This document shows positions 1 to 11,863 of a DNA stretch of 64,000 nt, one piece after another. Numbering within the stretch: position 1 is the stretch's first letter; the number at the start of each line of letters is the position of its first letter. This DNA comes from Lingula anatina. Lineage: Eukaryota; Brachiopoda; Lingulata; Lingulida; Lingulidae. The stretch lies in the NCBI RefSeq assembly GCF_001039355.2, contig NW_019775445.1, positions 122,212-186,211 on the forward strand, written 5' to 3'. The translations under genes and the position numbers were made by a program. The notes below the pieces were generated by a model. That model searched no databases and was not told the origin of the DNA. It was given only the letters and a program-made list of their open reading frames with translations.

Positions 1-1711
1 CCCCTCCTTTAAGAGATTAAGTAACACTTTAATTAATGAAAATACTCCCAGACTACAGATAGATTGTTGATATAGGACAGTGGAAATATTGAACAGAATT
101 TTTAAATATGAATTTCAACATGCTAGCATTATCACAGCTGGATGTGACAGATGTTTTTGAAATGTTTTACAAATTAGTTCTTTAAAAAAATCATTCTTTT
201 GTCTAGATTGAAGAATTTCTCAAATTAGTTATCAAAATTTTGTGAGTTTTTGAATGAGAGTAAATTATTTGATATTAAAGTAAAAGCACCTAAGTACATT
301 TAAAATTGTGTAACCAATAAGAAGCACAAAACATTTAGAACTATAATTTGACTTACTATACTGAACCATTTTAAGTAAACAAATGAACCAAAATTGAATA
401 AGGCATTAAATTTGAGAATCCATTAAATTTGAAAAATATCTGTTAAAAGTGAATGGATAGTTTTCCTTTTTTAACTATTTATATTTACTTTTTTTATGGG
501 GGGGGGGGGGGGGGAGGGAGGCTAGGAAAGTTTACTAGTAGTGCTCATTTATCTATAGACAAATCAAACATAGTATTACTACATGTGTGGAGCATGTAAC
601 TAACCCATCCTATTGAAGATGTGTATATACATCTACTTCAGAAACAAGATTTCTACATTACATTTGCTATTGGGATTATTATGATTAACTTCTATTTGCC
701 ATCAAAACCGGTATCCAGAAATAGACATCTTGGAGGACAGAATGAAGAGCCTTTCCCTAGAAAACCAGATCCACCTTATCTTCTGACCCCATGTAGGTGG
801 GAGAAAATGTGTTGATCTCTCAGCAGCTTGCTGCCAGATAACTAAATTTGGAAAAGGGAAATCTATGAAAGTTTTGAATGCTGTCTGGCTCCCCTGAAGA
901 TGAATGTATGTGTATTAGTAAGTCTGGTTCAGGATGGCTATACCAGACAAACATCCAGGGAAGAGCCAGCATACACAACTATTTCACCTTGGATTTTGGC
1001 AAGCTTTCTAGAATATATGATGATGATGTTGCCAGAACTGTATGGTGCCTCAGAAATTTTTCTGGTCATATTGCTCTTTTTTCCATATTCCAATTTGACC
1101 TTTAACTAATCTTGTTTTAATGATAAGATGCATAACAGGGAAGTGGATGATAAGGAAAAGATACTGGGGTGAATCCAGTAGCAAAGCTACTGTAATTCAT
1201 ACACGATGGCTGCACATTATCCTTTAACATGCATTACCCTCTCACCTCTGCCCTATAACTTGAAAGCTGAATGTTAGCAAAGAAAAATATGCAATGGCCT
1301 TTTAAGGCACCAGATGTTGGAATGAGTTAGTCACTTTGGTTGGTGCAGCCTGAGCATCCTCGGGAAAACTTCCAGTTCAACCCTGGCCGTGGGCTTCCCA
1401 CAAACACACAAGGAATGTAGCTATCTTCTCCATTACCCATTACTTTCTTGCTCTCAGTGTTACCTTTACCTACTCCTCAGTCTGTCTAGCTGTTGCCCTG
1501 GCACATACTGCAGTCTGGGAGGCACTGGTAGGAAGGAGGTTTTCGGCCCTCTGCTAACTTCTCTTCAAGTTAGAGGAACTATCACATAGTATTTTGATAT
1601 TTTTTCGAGGGACTACAACTCCTTGTCAACAAACCTTGTGTGTTTGTAAGGTAATACTGTGCTGCTGTTACTACCGGAGTATAACTGTGCTGAATCTGTC
1701 TGTACTACAAT
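1..1711 (+). other. Myosin heavy chain intron / presumed internal promoter region of myorod
   Basis: No coiled-coil exon or other convincing coding exon is visible here. The stretch lies upstream of the myorod-specific first exon and downstream of myosin exons outside the window, so it is inferred to be a large myosin intron that also holds the myorod promoter. It contains a 17-base G run at 498-514, a CAGCTG E-box near 136-141 and a CArG box at 1298-1307. Small open frames here show no recognisable protein features. Confidence 0.6.
1298..1307 (+). promoter_or_regulatory. CArG box (SRF-type site) upstream of myorod
   Basis: The ten bases CCTTTTAAGG match the CC(A/T)6GG consensus for serum response factor exactly. 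The site is about 400 bases upstream of the myorod start codon, a plausible position for a muscle promoter. Function is inferred from position and motif only. Confidence 0.45.
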
Positions 1712-2194
1712 ATGGCCACCAAAGAGGAAAAGAAAACATCAGAGCAGGTTTCGGTTGATGAGTCTGTGGAAGATGTGCCCATATTCTCAGTGAGTGGAGC
1801 TGAGGTGGATAGTACCACTAATAAAGCAACGAGTTCAGAGGTTAGGGTTGATGAAGGAAGTGGCAAAGATGTAAAGACAGGTGCCCCTCCCAAGGCTGCA
1901 GTGACTAAAAAAACCTCTGGCGTGAAATCCTCCAGTGTAGTAGTGGAAGAGTCCTCCAGAAGCTCTTCAAGAACCAAAAAGACCAGGGGCAGTTCGCGCT
2001 ACGATGATGATTTTGGAGTTGACTTTGATGTGGATTATGAAGTTGGCCGTTCCATAAGGAGTCACCCAACCCTCATCACAAGGACTTCAATTATTAATCC
2101 TGTAAATCCAAGACTCACTACAAGAAGTAAACAGATTATAAGGAGATCGGAGGATTTAGCTTTGGTGGCCCCAGGGCTCAAAAACATGCTAGAA
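1712..2194 (+). CDS. Myorod/catchin-specific first exon (161 codons)
   Basis: The exon starts at an ATG in the context ACAATATGGCC and ends phase 0 at CTAGAA|GTAATG, joining the rod exon at 2407 that begins [14 protein letters not shown]. The encoded N-terminus is not coiled coil. It is rich in Ser, Thr, Lys and Arg (for example [16 protein letters not shown]), followed by an acidic stretch [13 protein letters not shown] and basic serine motifs such as IIRRSED. This is the architecture known for molluscan myorod: a unique head of similar size replacing the myosin motor and fused to the shared rod. The Arg/Ser-rich motifs are plausible kinase targets, which is inference. It is an internal first exon, so it needs its own promoter inside the myosin gene. 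Confidence 0.88.
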
Positions 2195-5100
2195 GTAATG
2201 TCTCTGTTACCTTTATTTTTGCATGTGTTTAATATCTCTGCATGTAATTTGTTTACCATAACAAAATGTAAGGTAAATTGCCACACTTGATGTATTGGTA
2301 GAGAAGTATTTCACATCTTTTGAAATGATTTTTAACGTACATCTTTCTTATTTCGCAGGTGTAAAGAATATTTTTGCATTTTGATAATTAATATGTTTTG
2401 TTTTAGGCACGCATTGAAGAACTCGAGGAGGAACTTGAGGCAGAGAGAGCAGCAAGATCAAAGGTATAGTTTTATTTTTATCATTATTGAAATTTGGTCC
2501 CCCAAATTGTTGCTTATGTAAACTGCAGGTGAAGCTCTGAAATTTGGAAATATTAATTAAATTGGCGGTCCAGAAATCAATGAGATGTCATATTTAATGG
2601 TTCAGTGAAAAATATGCTCAGTCATTCCGAAGAGTATTGCTTCACCTTGAAAAAGAGTGCTTTCACTAATAAGTTTGGAATGTTGGGATTCTATATTTGG
2701 TAATCTGATAGAAGTGTGCAGTAACCTTACAGTACGGACTTGCGAAACATTTTTCCTCACATACCAATTGATTCCAGGTGAATTTTGTGTTAACCTGGTT
2801 AAATTGCTTGTATTTCATTGTGAGAAAGAGTAAGCCTAAGATGTATGGTGAAAAACACCTTAGAAAAAAAAAAAGATACACCTGGATTTGCTATCTTTTC
2901 TTCCTACTTATATTACCATTTTGCATTAGTAAATTATAGGCTATGAATATTCCTCACAGGTAACCATCTTGTTTAAAAATTGTTCTACCCACATGATAAT
3001 TATTCTGTAAAATTCATTGTTTTTTTTAACCTTTTTAAACCAGGTTGAAAAGGCCCGCGCTGAACTTGCCCGTGAGTTGGATGAGCTCAGTGAGCGCTTG
3101 GATGAGGCTGGTGGCGCCACATCTGCTCAGGTAGGCACTGGTTCTCTTTTTGTTTTTACTTCTCTGGCATGGTTCTGAAAAACTCCAACAACTGAAGGTT
3201 AACTGGCAAGAAAAATGAAAATTCTTAACATATTTCTTAGTATAAGGTAGTTTAATTTAAAGTATATACTTGCCCAAAATGCTGAAATACACTGCATATA
3301 TGTGTAGACAGAGATTTTGGCCCCATGTGTTGTTCTGGGTAAGATAGGAAACTTTTTCCTAATTAGTATTACAACTAGCAAACTTGTCAATAATTTATCC
3401 TTCAAACTAAAAAAAAACAGTAATAACCAGAGAAAATTGCCAATTATGATATAAAAATAACACTGCAGTTGTGACCTAAGTCATTCTATATTCCCCTTAT
3501 GTTGCAACCCTACTTGGAAGTGAGGTGTGTTGGCCCAGTATGATATCAATGTCTGCATTTCTAGAAAGCAACCCAGTGATGTGCACCATGTTCTCTATAC
3601 ATATACTTCTCCCATGATAAAAACTAGGCAGAAGCTAGCAAAGATAGCCATTCAGAATGCTCAGTTCTGGTGTGTTTACTCAGCAATCTTAGAGGAGGGT
3701 GGGGAGATAAGGCATTGTACAATGCAAGTTGTTTGATGGGGAAAGGAATCCATTGCTGGATGTTTATCAGAGTCAAGAGATTTCAATGAGAACTGAGTCT
3801 GGCATTGTTGAGGTGGCTTTTTCTACAGACATGATGCCTTTTGCACTAGCAGGAGCTCAACCTTTCACTATATGGACATGTTCTTCTCACAGATTCATAG
3901 ATAATTAGACTTAGGATTACTTTGAGGATTCATATGGATGAATCATTGTTAAACTATTGGCTAGAGGAGGTGAATTTACTATTTAACAATGTGTTTGATA
4001 TTCAAAGTATTTAGTACTTTATGTAGGTTGAATTGTATGGTTTTAATTGCTACAGCAATATGTATAAAGCTTGGTTAATTTGTACATTTACAGACAAGGT
4101 TGTGAATTTAATGAAAGATCTTTTTTTTATATTTTAATTTCCTGTACTTTAAGTTAGTATGGTCTTGAGCATAGTTCTATTGTTTTTCACAGGTTGAACT
4201 GAACAAGAAGCGTGAGCAGGAGATCCTGAAGCTCCGTCGTGATCTTGAAGAGGCCAACCTTCAGCATGAAGCTCAGATTTCTGGCCTGCGCAAGAAGCAG
4301 CAAGATGCTGTCAACGAGCTCTCTGAACAACTTGACCAACTCCAGAAGGTGAAGGGAAGGTGCGTAGACAATAATAATAATAATTATAATAAGATAGAAA
4401 ATAGATACATTGAGTATATCAAATGGAAAGTTTCTGCTCAAGTAATTTCCAACTCTCAGACTGTAGATGCAGGGGTAGATTATAAGTTAATTTCATTTTC
4501 AGGAATTGAACAGATCAAATAATTCTAAGCCTTCATAATATGAAGAACTGATATATGATGTTGGCGAAGGGAGAACATATCTTAGCTTATTGATAATATC
4601 TTAAATTAGGGAATATTTTGGTGATTTACCAGACATCAGCCTATCATTTTAGTCACTTTTACTCCGGTTTCATAATTTCTCTTGATTTATCTAAGTAGAT
4701 GAATTCTTTTCTTGTAAAGCTTATTTTCTGTAGAGTTTACAGTTCTCATCACACATCTTATGCTTACTTTTTCTTATTGATTAAATCATTTGTTTTGTCC
4801 AATTTTGATTCTGTCTTTCTTAGTGCTATCCTTTTGTTACTGTTCCTACTTTTGTCCTGCTGTCCCCTTTCAGAGTAGAGAAAGAGCGCAATGAAATGAG
4901 ATCAGAAATGGAAGATGTTCAGGCTCAGTTAGACCATGTTAAAAAGAGCAAGGTAAAATGTTTGTCATGGATGATATTGCATGTAGTTTGAATGCAGACA
5001 TGCATGGGGTAATAGAGAGGGAGGTTAGAGTTACAGGTTTTATGTGGTTTGGCAGACTATGAGGCAGTACCAGTCTTCAGGGAAGACAGATGATCCCATT

Positions 5101-8100
5101 TTAGATGGAAAAAAGGTTACACCATGATGGAATGGTAACTCCTTCTACCAGGGTTAGTATAAGGTACTGTGGAGCATTTTTTTTTCTCCCAGAAGTTAGG
5201 AATCAGTCATCTTAAAAAGTTTGCTGTGTGTTGATTTGCATGCGATATTCTGTAATTCCAGACTTGAAAAAGAGTGCATGCACCTGCGCACGGAATGCGA
5301 AGACTTGTTGAACAGTTTGGAGATAGTTGAATCCTCCAAGGTAGTATAAATGTGCTAGTTGTTCTTTGTCACATCATAGTCTTATATTCACATTACTGTA
5401 TGGAGGCTGTTTGGATTTGATGGCTTGCAGTGGAGAATGGGGATATATTTGTTCATTGAAAGTAGCTTTACTGTTGTCATTCTTTTAAATCATGTCTTTC
5501 CCATATGAAAGCAAATTTTATTTACATCAATATTCTTTGAAGTTAATTTTTGATCGAACAATTCACTGATGATTTGTTTAATCAGTGACTTCAAGCTTTA
5601 ATAGGATAGAAACTACTTAAACAATCTCCTTTCCCTACAGCTTGCAGCTGACAAGCTCACCAAGCAGCTCGAGTCCCAGCTGTCTGAGGCCAATGCCAAG
5701 ATCGACGAACACTCCCGCACCATCAATGAGCTCAACTCTGCTAAGGGCCGTTCTGCCAGCGAAGCCAGCGACCTCAGCCGCCAGCTGGAAGAGGCTGAAC
5801 ACACCATCAGCACCCTGCAGAAACAGAAACAACAGATTCAGGCTCAGGTTGATGATGCTAAGAGGTCCCTGGAAGATGAGACCAGAGTAAGTAACATATC
5901 TTATTTATCAATATTGTAGTGACAGTATATAGATATATAATGTGAGAAAAAATGAGTAAAATTTGTCAGTTTGATAATTTTACTCTTTTTGTTTGAGGTA
6001 GAGAAAATTGTCTTTGTTAAATTGTAAAATGTGCAATCAAGTTGCTTCAGAGACCAGAATTGCATTACCTAGAATTACACATGGGATACAACTAGATTTC
6101 ACAAACACTTATGAAAATATATTATTTATACAAACAAAAACTATAAGTTTGAATTTAATCTCTCAGGCAAGAACTAAGCTGGCCAGTGAGGTGCGTAACC
6201 TCCAGTCTGACCTGGACAGCCTTCGTGACCAAATTGAAGAGGAACAAGAGGGCAAGGCCGACATTCAGCGTCACCTTGCCAGAGCCCAGGCTGAGGCACA
6301 ACAGTGGCGCAACAAGTTTGAGACTGAGGGCGGCGCTCGTGCCGAGGAGCTAGAGGATGCCAAGTAAGTCAAAAGATGCATAATTTGTCATCTGGTTTCT
6401 CTTTTAGTCTTTTATCATGTTTTATAAAGTTTTCCAAATTTATTATGGTAATTTGATGTAAATTCATATCTAAGAAACTTATAGAATATGAATGAAGCAG
6501 TGGTTTTGTTGATCAGTTTGTTGAAATTGAGTCCATATGTACAAATGACTCTGCAAGTAGATATATCCAAACATTTGTACTTATAATTCTTTGTATCTTC
6601 AGGCGCAAGCTTGCTGCTAAACTGGCTGAGGCTGAGAACCAACTGGATGCTGCCAACATCAAGGTACAGAATCTGGAGAAGGTGAAGTCCAGAATGAGTG
6701 CTGAGATGGAAGACCTGGCCATTGAAGCTGAGAGAGCCAATGCTAATCTCATGCAGATGGAGAAGAGGAACCGTTCCTTTGACAAGACCGTCTCCGAATT
6801 CCAGGCCAGAATCAAGGATCTTGAAGCTGAGGTTGAGGCTGCTCAGCGTGAAGCTCGCAGCTACTCTGCTGAAATCTTCACCCTCCGTGCCAGAATTGAG
6901 GAACACTCTGATGCCATGGATGCTGTCCGCAGAGAGAACAAGAACCTCTCAGGTAGATATCTTTCTAAGATTAACCTGGCATGAATTTTAAGATCCTTGG
7001 CTATTACCAAAATCAGTAAAAAATAAAAATATATAATTTACTGTAAAACAGCAGTTAGTATTGAATATTTTGCTCAGTTATTATTGAAATGTACATACCT
7101 TTTTCAGATGAGATCCACGACCTCACAGATCAGCTCAGCGAGGGTGGACGCAATGTCCATGAAGTTGAGAAGGCCCGCAAACGCCTCGAGATGGAGAAGG
7201 AAGAGCTGCAGGCTGCCCTGGAGGAGGCTGAGGCTGCTCTTGAGCAGGAAGAGGCCAAGGTGATGCGCTCTCAGCTCGAAATCTCTGCCATTCGCCAGGA
7301 CATCGACAAGCGTCTGCAGGAGAAAGATGAAGAGTTTGAGAACACCCGCAGAAACCACCAGCGCGGACTGGAATCCATGCAGGCCAGTCTCGATGCTGAG
7401 GCCAAGGGCAAGCAGGAGGCCATGCGCATGAGGAAGAAGCTGGAACAGGACATCAACGAGCTTGAGGTTGCCCTGGATGCTGCCAACAGAGCAAGAGCTG
7501 AGGCTGACAAGAACGTGAAGAGATTCCAACAGCAGGCCAAGGTATGTTTCACATTGAAATGGAAATCTATAGATTATTGTGAATGAAAAGTCTTAACCAC
7601 CATCAAAATCATAATAAAAGAGTTTTGTACTATTCTTCACATTTTAGATTTCACTGAAATCTTATGACTAGGAAAATGTTTTTTATTCTCTTTTTACTTC
7701 TACTACAGGACTTGCAATCACAACTTGATGATGAAGCCCACCAGAGAGATGAGCTCCGTGAGCACGTGATGAGCGCTGAGAGACGTGCCAACGCCGTGCA
7801 AGCTGAGATGGAAGAGCTCAGAACTGCCATGGAACAGGTGTGAATTTCATTTTAGAGCAACATTCTTTTAGGCCTAACGAAATAAGAAATAAATTTTAAT
7901 TTTGAAAAATCCAAAATGGAAAGGATTTAAACCTATATCGAACTAAAAATTACAAGAGGTTGAAACTTGGTCATTAATGACTTTTCTTCTTTAGGCTGAG
8001 AGAGCCCGCAAAGCTGCAGAGAACGAACTCACAGATGCCCAGGACCGCATCTCAGAACTCACCCAGCAGAGCCAGCATCTTGCCTCCACCAAGAGGAAGC

Positions 8101-11100
8101 TGGAGGCTGACATCTCCGCCATGCAGGCTGATCTGGATGAACAAGCCAATGAGATCCGTGCTGCTGATGAGCGCATGAAGAAGGCTGCTGCTGACTCTGC
8201 TCACTTGGCTGAGGAACTCCGTTCTGAACAAGAGCACAGCCAAAGCATTGAGAGGAGCCGCAAGAGCATTGAGACACAGATGAAGGAGATGCAGGTTCGC
8301 CTGGATGAGGCCGAGGGCAATGCACTCAAGGGTGGCAAGAAAGCCATTGCCAAGTTGGAACAGAGAGTAAGTAACATTGTCTTGTCTTCTGACAATAAGA
8401 ATTGTTTAGATAATAGATCAGTAACTTGTTTTTTCCCCTGGGGTTATACCCTATATCTTATTCTTTTGAAATATTAAATATATTTAAACATTTCAATCCA
8501 TTTTGCCACAATTCAACATGAAAGTTTCACTGCAATTCTAGGTCCGTGAATTGGAAGCTGAATTGGATGCTGAACAACGCCGCCATGCTGAGACCGACAA
8601 GAACGCACGCAAGGCTGACCGCCGCATGAAGGAGCTGGCTTTCGCACAGGAAGAGGAGAAGAAGAACATGGAGCGTCTCCAGGAACTCATTGACAAACTA
8701 CAGACCAAGATCAAGACCTACAAGCGCCAAGTGGAAGAGGCTGTAAGTAAACTTTGATATAATAAAGTGTACATTTGTTCTTATAGTCATGCAAATTATC
8801 ATCTGTTATATAAAGGCTGTGGATCTTATGTTTTGTGCTTCTTTTTTATCTTTAACTTGAAATGAAAAGTAAAATCAGTTTGAACTTGTACAAGATCAGT
8901 TGTTTCATCATTTTCTAAATATGAGCTCCTTTTTTGCAAAAAAAAAAACAATTCATGCTAAACAATTCTTCATTTTCTCATTCAGGAGGAGATTGCTGCT
9001 GTCAACCTTGCTAAATACCGCAAGGTCCAGCAGGAGCTTGAGGATGCTGAGGGCCGTGCTGATGAAGCAGAGAACTCTCTGTCCAAGATGCGCGCCAAGT
9101 CCCGCAGCTCTGTCTCCGTAGGCAGATCATCTGCTGGCTCTAGTGGAGCTGTAAGTAGTTGACATTACTCTCTGCACATTTATTTCTTATTCTCCTTTAG
9201 TAACTTTCCTGTATAATTTGTTAATTAAGTAATTTTTCTTCAGTATTTTGTTTAAATCTGGACTCATTATTCTTTTTTTAATTTAAAACCCCTATTTATT
9301 ACTAGAAATGAACAGTCATAGATAGATTGCACATTTCAATTTTACATAAAACACCTTTCTTTATCTTGGCTGTGCGGAGACACAAAATGAATTATTTCTG
9401 CTTTTGTCTCTGCTTTATTAGGCATTAATTTTTTTTTTAATTTCTTCAATTTTACTGAGAAACTTTCATTCTGATTTTATATTATTTGAATTTGAATTGT
9501 ATCCCTACCTTCACATATGTTGATAAATGCACTTCAGAGAAAGAATGCCGACCATGTCCAAGCAACTGGGGGAGAAAATTATTTATATGTTCTTCACATT
9601 CCTTTAATTTATGAACTTTAGGTCGGTTCTTCTGCCGTTGTCACAGTTAAGACTGTGCGAACCTCATCAAGCTCTGTTAAAAAATCCTCACATTAAAAAC
9701 AAGACTTGTAAGTAAAAGCCCCGTTGTGAAAAAAATCTATCCACCCCAAGATTTGGACCATTTGTCACTCCAACACTCTCATCTCTGATAATCCTCTTTA
9801 GAGGTTGACCTGTCACTGTGGCATCTTGGGACACTATCTTATTATTACCCCCCCCCTCCTCCCCCATTGGGGCCACTCTTGAACCTACCCACCATCTATT
9901 CATGTGTCTCCACCAAACCCATGTCCTGGGTAGTTTGATCATCTGTTGTTTGTGCAAGTGACCAGCATCACCTATTCTCAACCTTTCTATTCTCTATCCT
10001 CTCCTGACCTATTAGGGCGGTACTTCTATCACAATCTCACAAAGCTCCGTCAAACGATCCAGCAGACAGGTTGAGGAATTTTAAGTAGTCTGTAAGTCTG
10101 ATGTTCAAAGTTTAACCGTTACAGTGTTGAGTTATGCAAATGAAATTCAGACTGTTTCCACTGATTCTGATTTTCTGTACTCCTGTGTCAACCAAACCCT
10201 CACCTTGCACGTCCCCAGCATAACTTGGATATTGGGTTTTGTTGACTCATTCTCACCTCAACACCTTGTTTTATTGAGCATGCATTTCCTACCCTATTTC
10301 TTTCATCCAGGCATCCATGCTCTTACAACAAGCCAAACAGGCACCAGCAGGAGTTAGAAGGAGTTTCCGTCGCTCAGAGACACCTACTGATTAATTGCTA
10401 AGCTTTAACCAATTTGACTGTCTTTGTAAGTCTTTTCCCCTCTCGGTGCATGCTTGCACTGTTATGCAAGGTTTTCATGACTTGCTTGTTTGTTGTTTTA
10501 TTCTGTGCACTTTGTGCTTGGCTTAGTGTTTTCTTTGTATTTTATCGTTATTTTTTTGTCTCTTGTTTTTCTTGAGAATATTGAGTCACTTCATTGTGGA
10601 TCTTTCAGCCATTCTGGAGCTGCAGTGTCTTTTTTTATTTTTCACTTCCAATTTTGTTCACTTCAAGATTTTGCCTGATGGTTTTTACCACAGTTAGGGC
10701 CCCTCATTATTTTTCTTGCCTTTATAATTTTCCTGATTTCTTACCATTCTATTGTAATAATTTCTGCTTTATTCTGTGTCACCTTTGCTGACCTTTGTAG
10801 CACTTCAATGCTACTTTTGTACTATAGGAAGTTGTGGAAGTTATAGAAAGGAAGCGTAACCTGCCATCCACTTGGCGACCTAATCTGGACTGGCTTGAAT
10901 TCGACCCTAGCTAAAATAGGAGTCACTGAATCCATTGCTGTCCTTATGTGTGGTATGCCTTAACTGTCATCCTAAATGCTTTCTTAATGGTGTTAGTAGG
11001 CTGTTTGTGGTTTTCTTTTTCTTTGTTTTTTGTTTGTCTTAAATACATCATTTTTCTTGGTTCATTGCTTGGTGAAAACTTTGGTACAGAGGTGTATTAG

Positions 11101-11863
11101 TCTTTTATTTGGGAATTATTATGTGAATATTTTAAATTAGAATTAGTGCCTGGAATTTTTTCAACAGTGAAAGCCAGAGAGAAAGTTATTATATATATTA
11201 TATAAAATTGATGCATGAGTGGCACACAGGGTAAAGGGGATTAGTAGAAGTGGTTAAATGGAAGGGGTTATCTTACAAGAATGGTTTGACTTTTAAAATC
11301 AAATAAAGGTTAGAATGGAAGGTCTGTTGGTATGTTGCATAGCCATATGAGCAAATTGACTAATTTGTGAACTTTCCTTTTCTACATTAACCCAATAACA
11401 TTTTCAACCTTTTCTGATGGTGAAGGTATTTTTCATATTTGGTTACAGTTCTTATGTCAGAACACATTGTTTATGATTACATGGGCTGGAATAATTGGTA
11501 GTATGTTTTTTGTGTAATTTATTAATAGAAAAGTGAATTGAACTTTATTTGCTTCATTTTTACCAACAATGTATGATTTAAAATTGCAGCAAAGAAAACC
11601 CTATTATTTTACTGCTGTGACGCTTTTGATTACTGTATTAAAAAACCATTCGTATCTTCTGTTGCATGGTATCTTATTTAGTACAGCCTCTAATATATCC
11701 CTGTTATTTCTTTCAGTTTCAGTATTATACCCCGTCTTCAGTAAGTTCATATAGTAAGTCCAGCAGTTATATCCCGCGATCATCCAATCTGACAAATTCA
11801 ACAGGACACACGTCACATCGCTCTGCCGCCTCAGCCAACGGGGGAGAGGATGAGGAAGAATAG
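1712..11863 (+). CDS. Mhc: Muscle myosin heavy chain, 3' (rod) part, with nested myorod/catchin isoform
   Basis: The exons encode the C-terminal S2 and light-meromyosin coiled coil of muscle myosin II, which packs into thick filaments. The myorod reading is 1712-2194, 2407-2463, 3044-3130, 4193-4359, 4874-4952 or 5262-5340, 5641-5886, 6167-6363, 6603-6952, 7108-7541, 7709-7837, 7995-8366, 8542-8742 and 8986-9150, plus a terminal exon chosen from five. All phases close, giving 989 residues plus a 22-48 residue tail. Family hallmarks include [29 protein letters not shown] and [17 protein letters not shown]. Full-length myosin heavy chain would enter at the 2407 exon from upstream head exons outside the window. 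Myorod (catchin) is known in molluscs as an alternative product of the myosin gene with its own N-terminus. Introns are short, and the coding exons are GC-richer than their surroundings. Confidence 0.95.
4874..4952 (+). CDS. S2-hinge exon, version A (mutually exclusive)
   Basis: This 79-nt exon completes the Arg codon split at 4359 and adds 26 residues beginning [14 protein letters not shown]. It is flanked by TTTCAG and AAG|GTAAAA. The exon at 5262 has the same length, phase and heptad pattern, so only one of the two can be used while preserving the coiled-coil register. In Drosophila muscle myosin an alternative exon pair also encodes this part of the S2 hinge. Confidence 0.88.
5262..5340 (+). 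CDS. S2-hinge exon, version B (mutually exclusive)
   Basis: This 79-nt exon has acceptor ATTCCAG and donor AAG|GTAGTA, with the same phase as version A. It encodes 26 residues beginning [16 protein letters not shown]. It keeps the LEKE opening and the coiled-coil spacing but adds two cysteines and is more hydrophobic than version A. The intron between the two versions is 309 bases. Including both would add 158 nt and shift the frame, which supports exclusive use. Confidence 0.85.
9622..9707 (+). CDS. Alternative C-terminal exon T1
   Basis: After TTTAG, the frame continuing from 9150 reads 24 codons ([20 protein letters not shown] and four more residues) to TAA at 9694-9696. Eleven bases later a good donor (TT|GTAAGT) follows, so the exon can be spliced on rather than polyadenylated. 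The tail is Ser/Lys-rich and non-helical, as in myosin tailpieces. Confidence 0.75.
10016..10091 (+). CDS. Alternative C-terminal exon T2
   Basis: Phase 0 after ATTAG. It encodes 22 residues, beginning [18 protein letters not shown], with TAA at 10082-10084 and a donor CT|GTAAGT at 10092. The SSVKRSS motif resembles SSVKKSS in T1, so the two exons probably arose by tandem duplication. Confidence 0.72.
10311..10425 (+). CDS. Alternative C-terminal exon T3
   Basis: Phase 0 after CATCCAG. It encodes 27 residues, beginning [19 protein letters not shown], with TAA at 10392-10394 and a donor TTT|GTAAGT at 10426. The basic RRSFRRSE stretch is a plausible phosphorylation site (inference). Confidence 0.72.
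10828..10952 (+). CDS. Alternative C-terminal exon T4
   Basis: Phase 0 after ACTATAG. It encodes 28 residues, beginning [19 protein letters not shown] and ending in an acidic, tryptophan-containing segment, with TAA at 10912-10914. The following donor is weaker (a GTATGC at 10953 is the best candidate), so the 3' boundary is uncertain. The polypyrimidine tract before it is modest. Confidence 0.6.
11717..11863 (+). CDS. Terminal C-terminal exon T5
   Basis: Phase 0 after TTTCTTTCAG. It encodes 48 residues rich in Ser/Thr/Tyr ([20 protein letters not shown] at the start) ending in GGEDEEE, with TAG at 11861-11863. It is followed by the only long untranslated region and poly(A) signal of the gene, so T1-T4 transcripts probably splice into it. 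A second AG six bases in allows a two-codon shorter variant. Confidence 0.82.
   Translation, partial: FQYYTPSSVSSYSKSSSYIPRSSNLTNSTGHTSHRSAASANGGEDEEE

Noticed and set aside
1705-2286. Minus-strand open frames over the myorod first exon
   Set aside because: These are antisense shadows of the Ser/Thr-rich plus-strand exon, with low-complexity translations.
4140-4441. Minus-strand frame opposite a myosin rod exon
   Set aside because: Antisense of a clearly coding exon plus intron; no supporting features.
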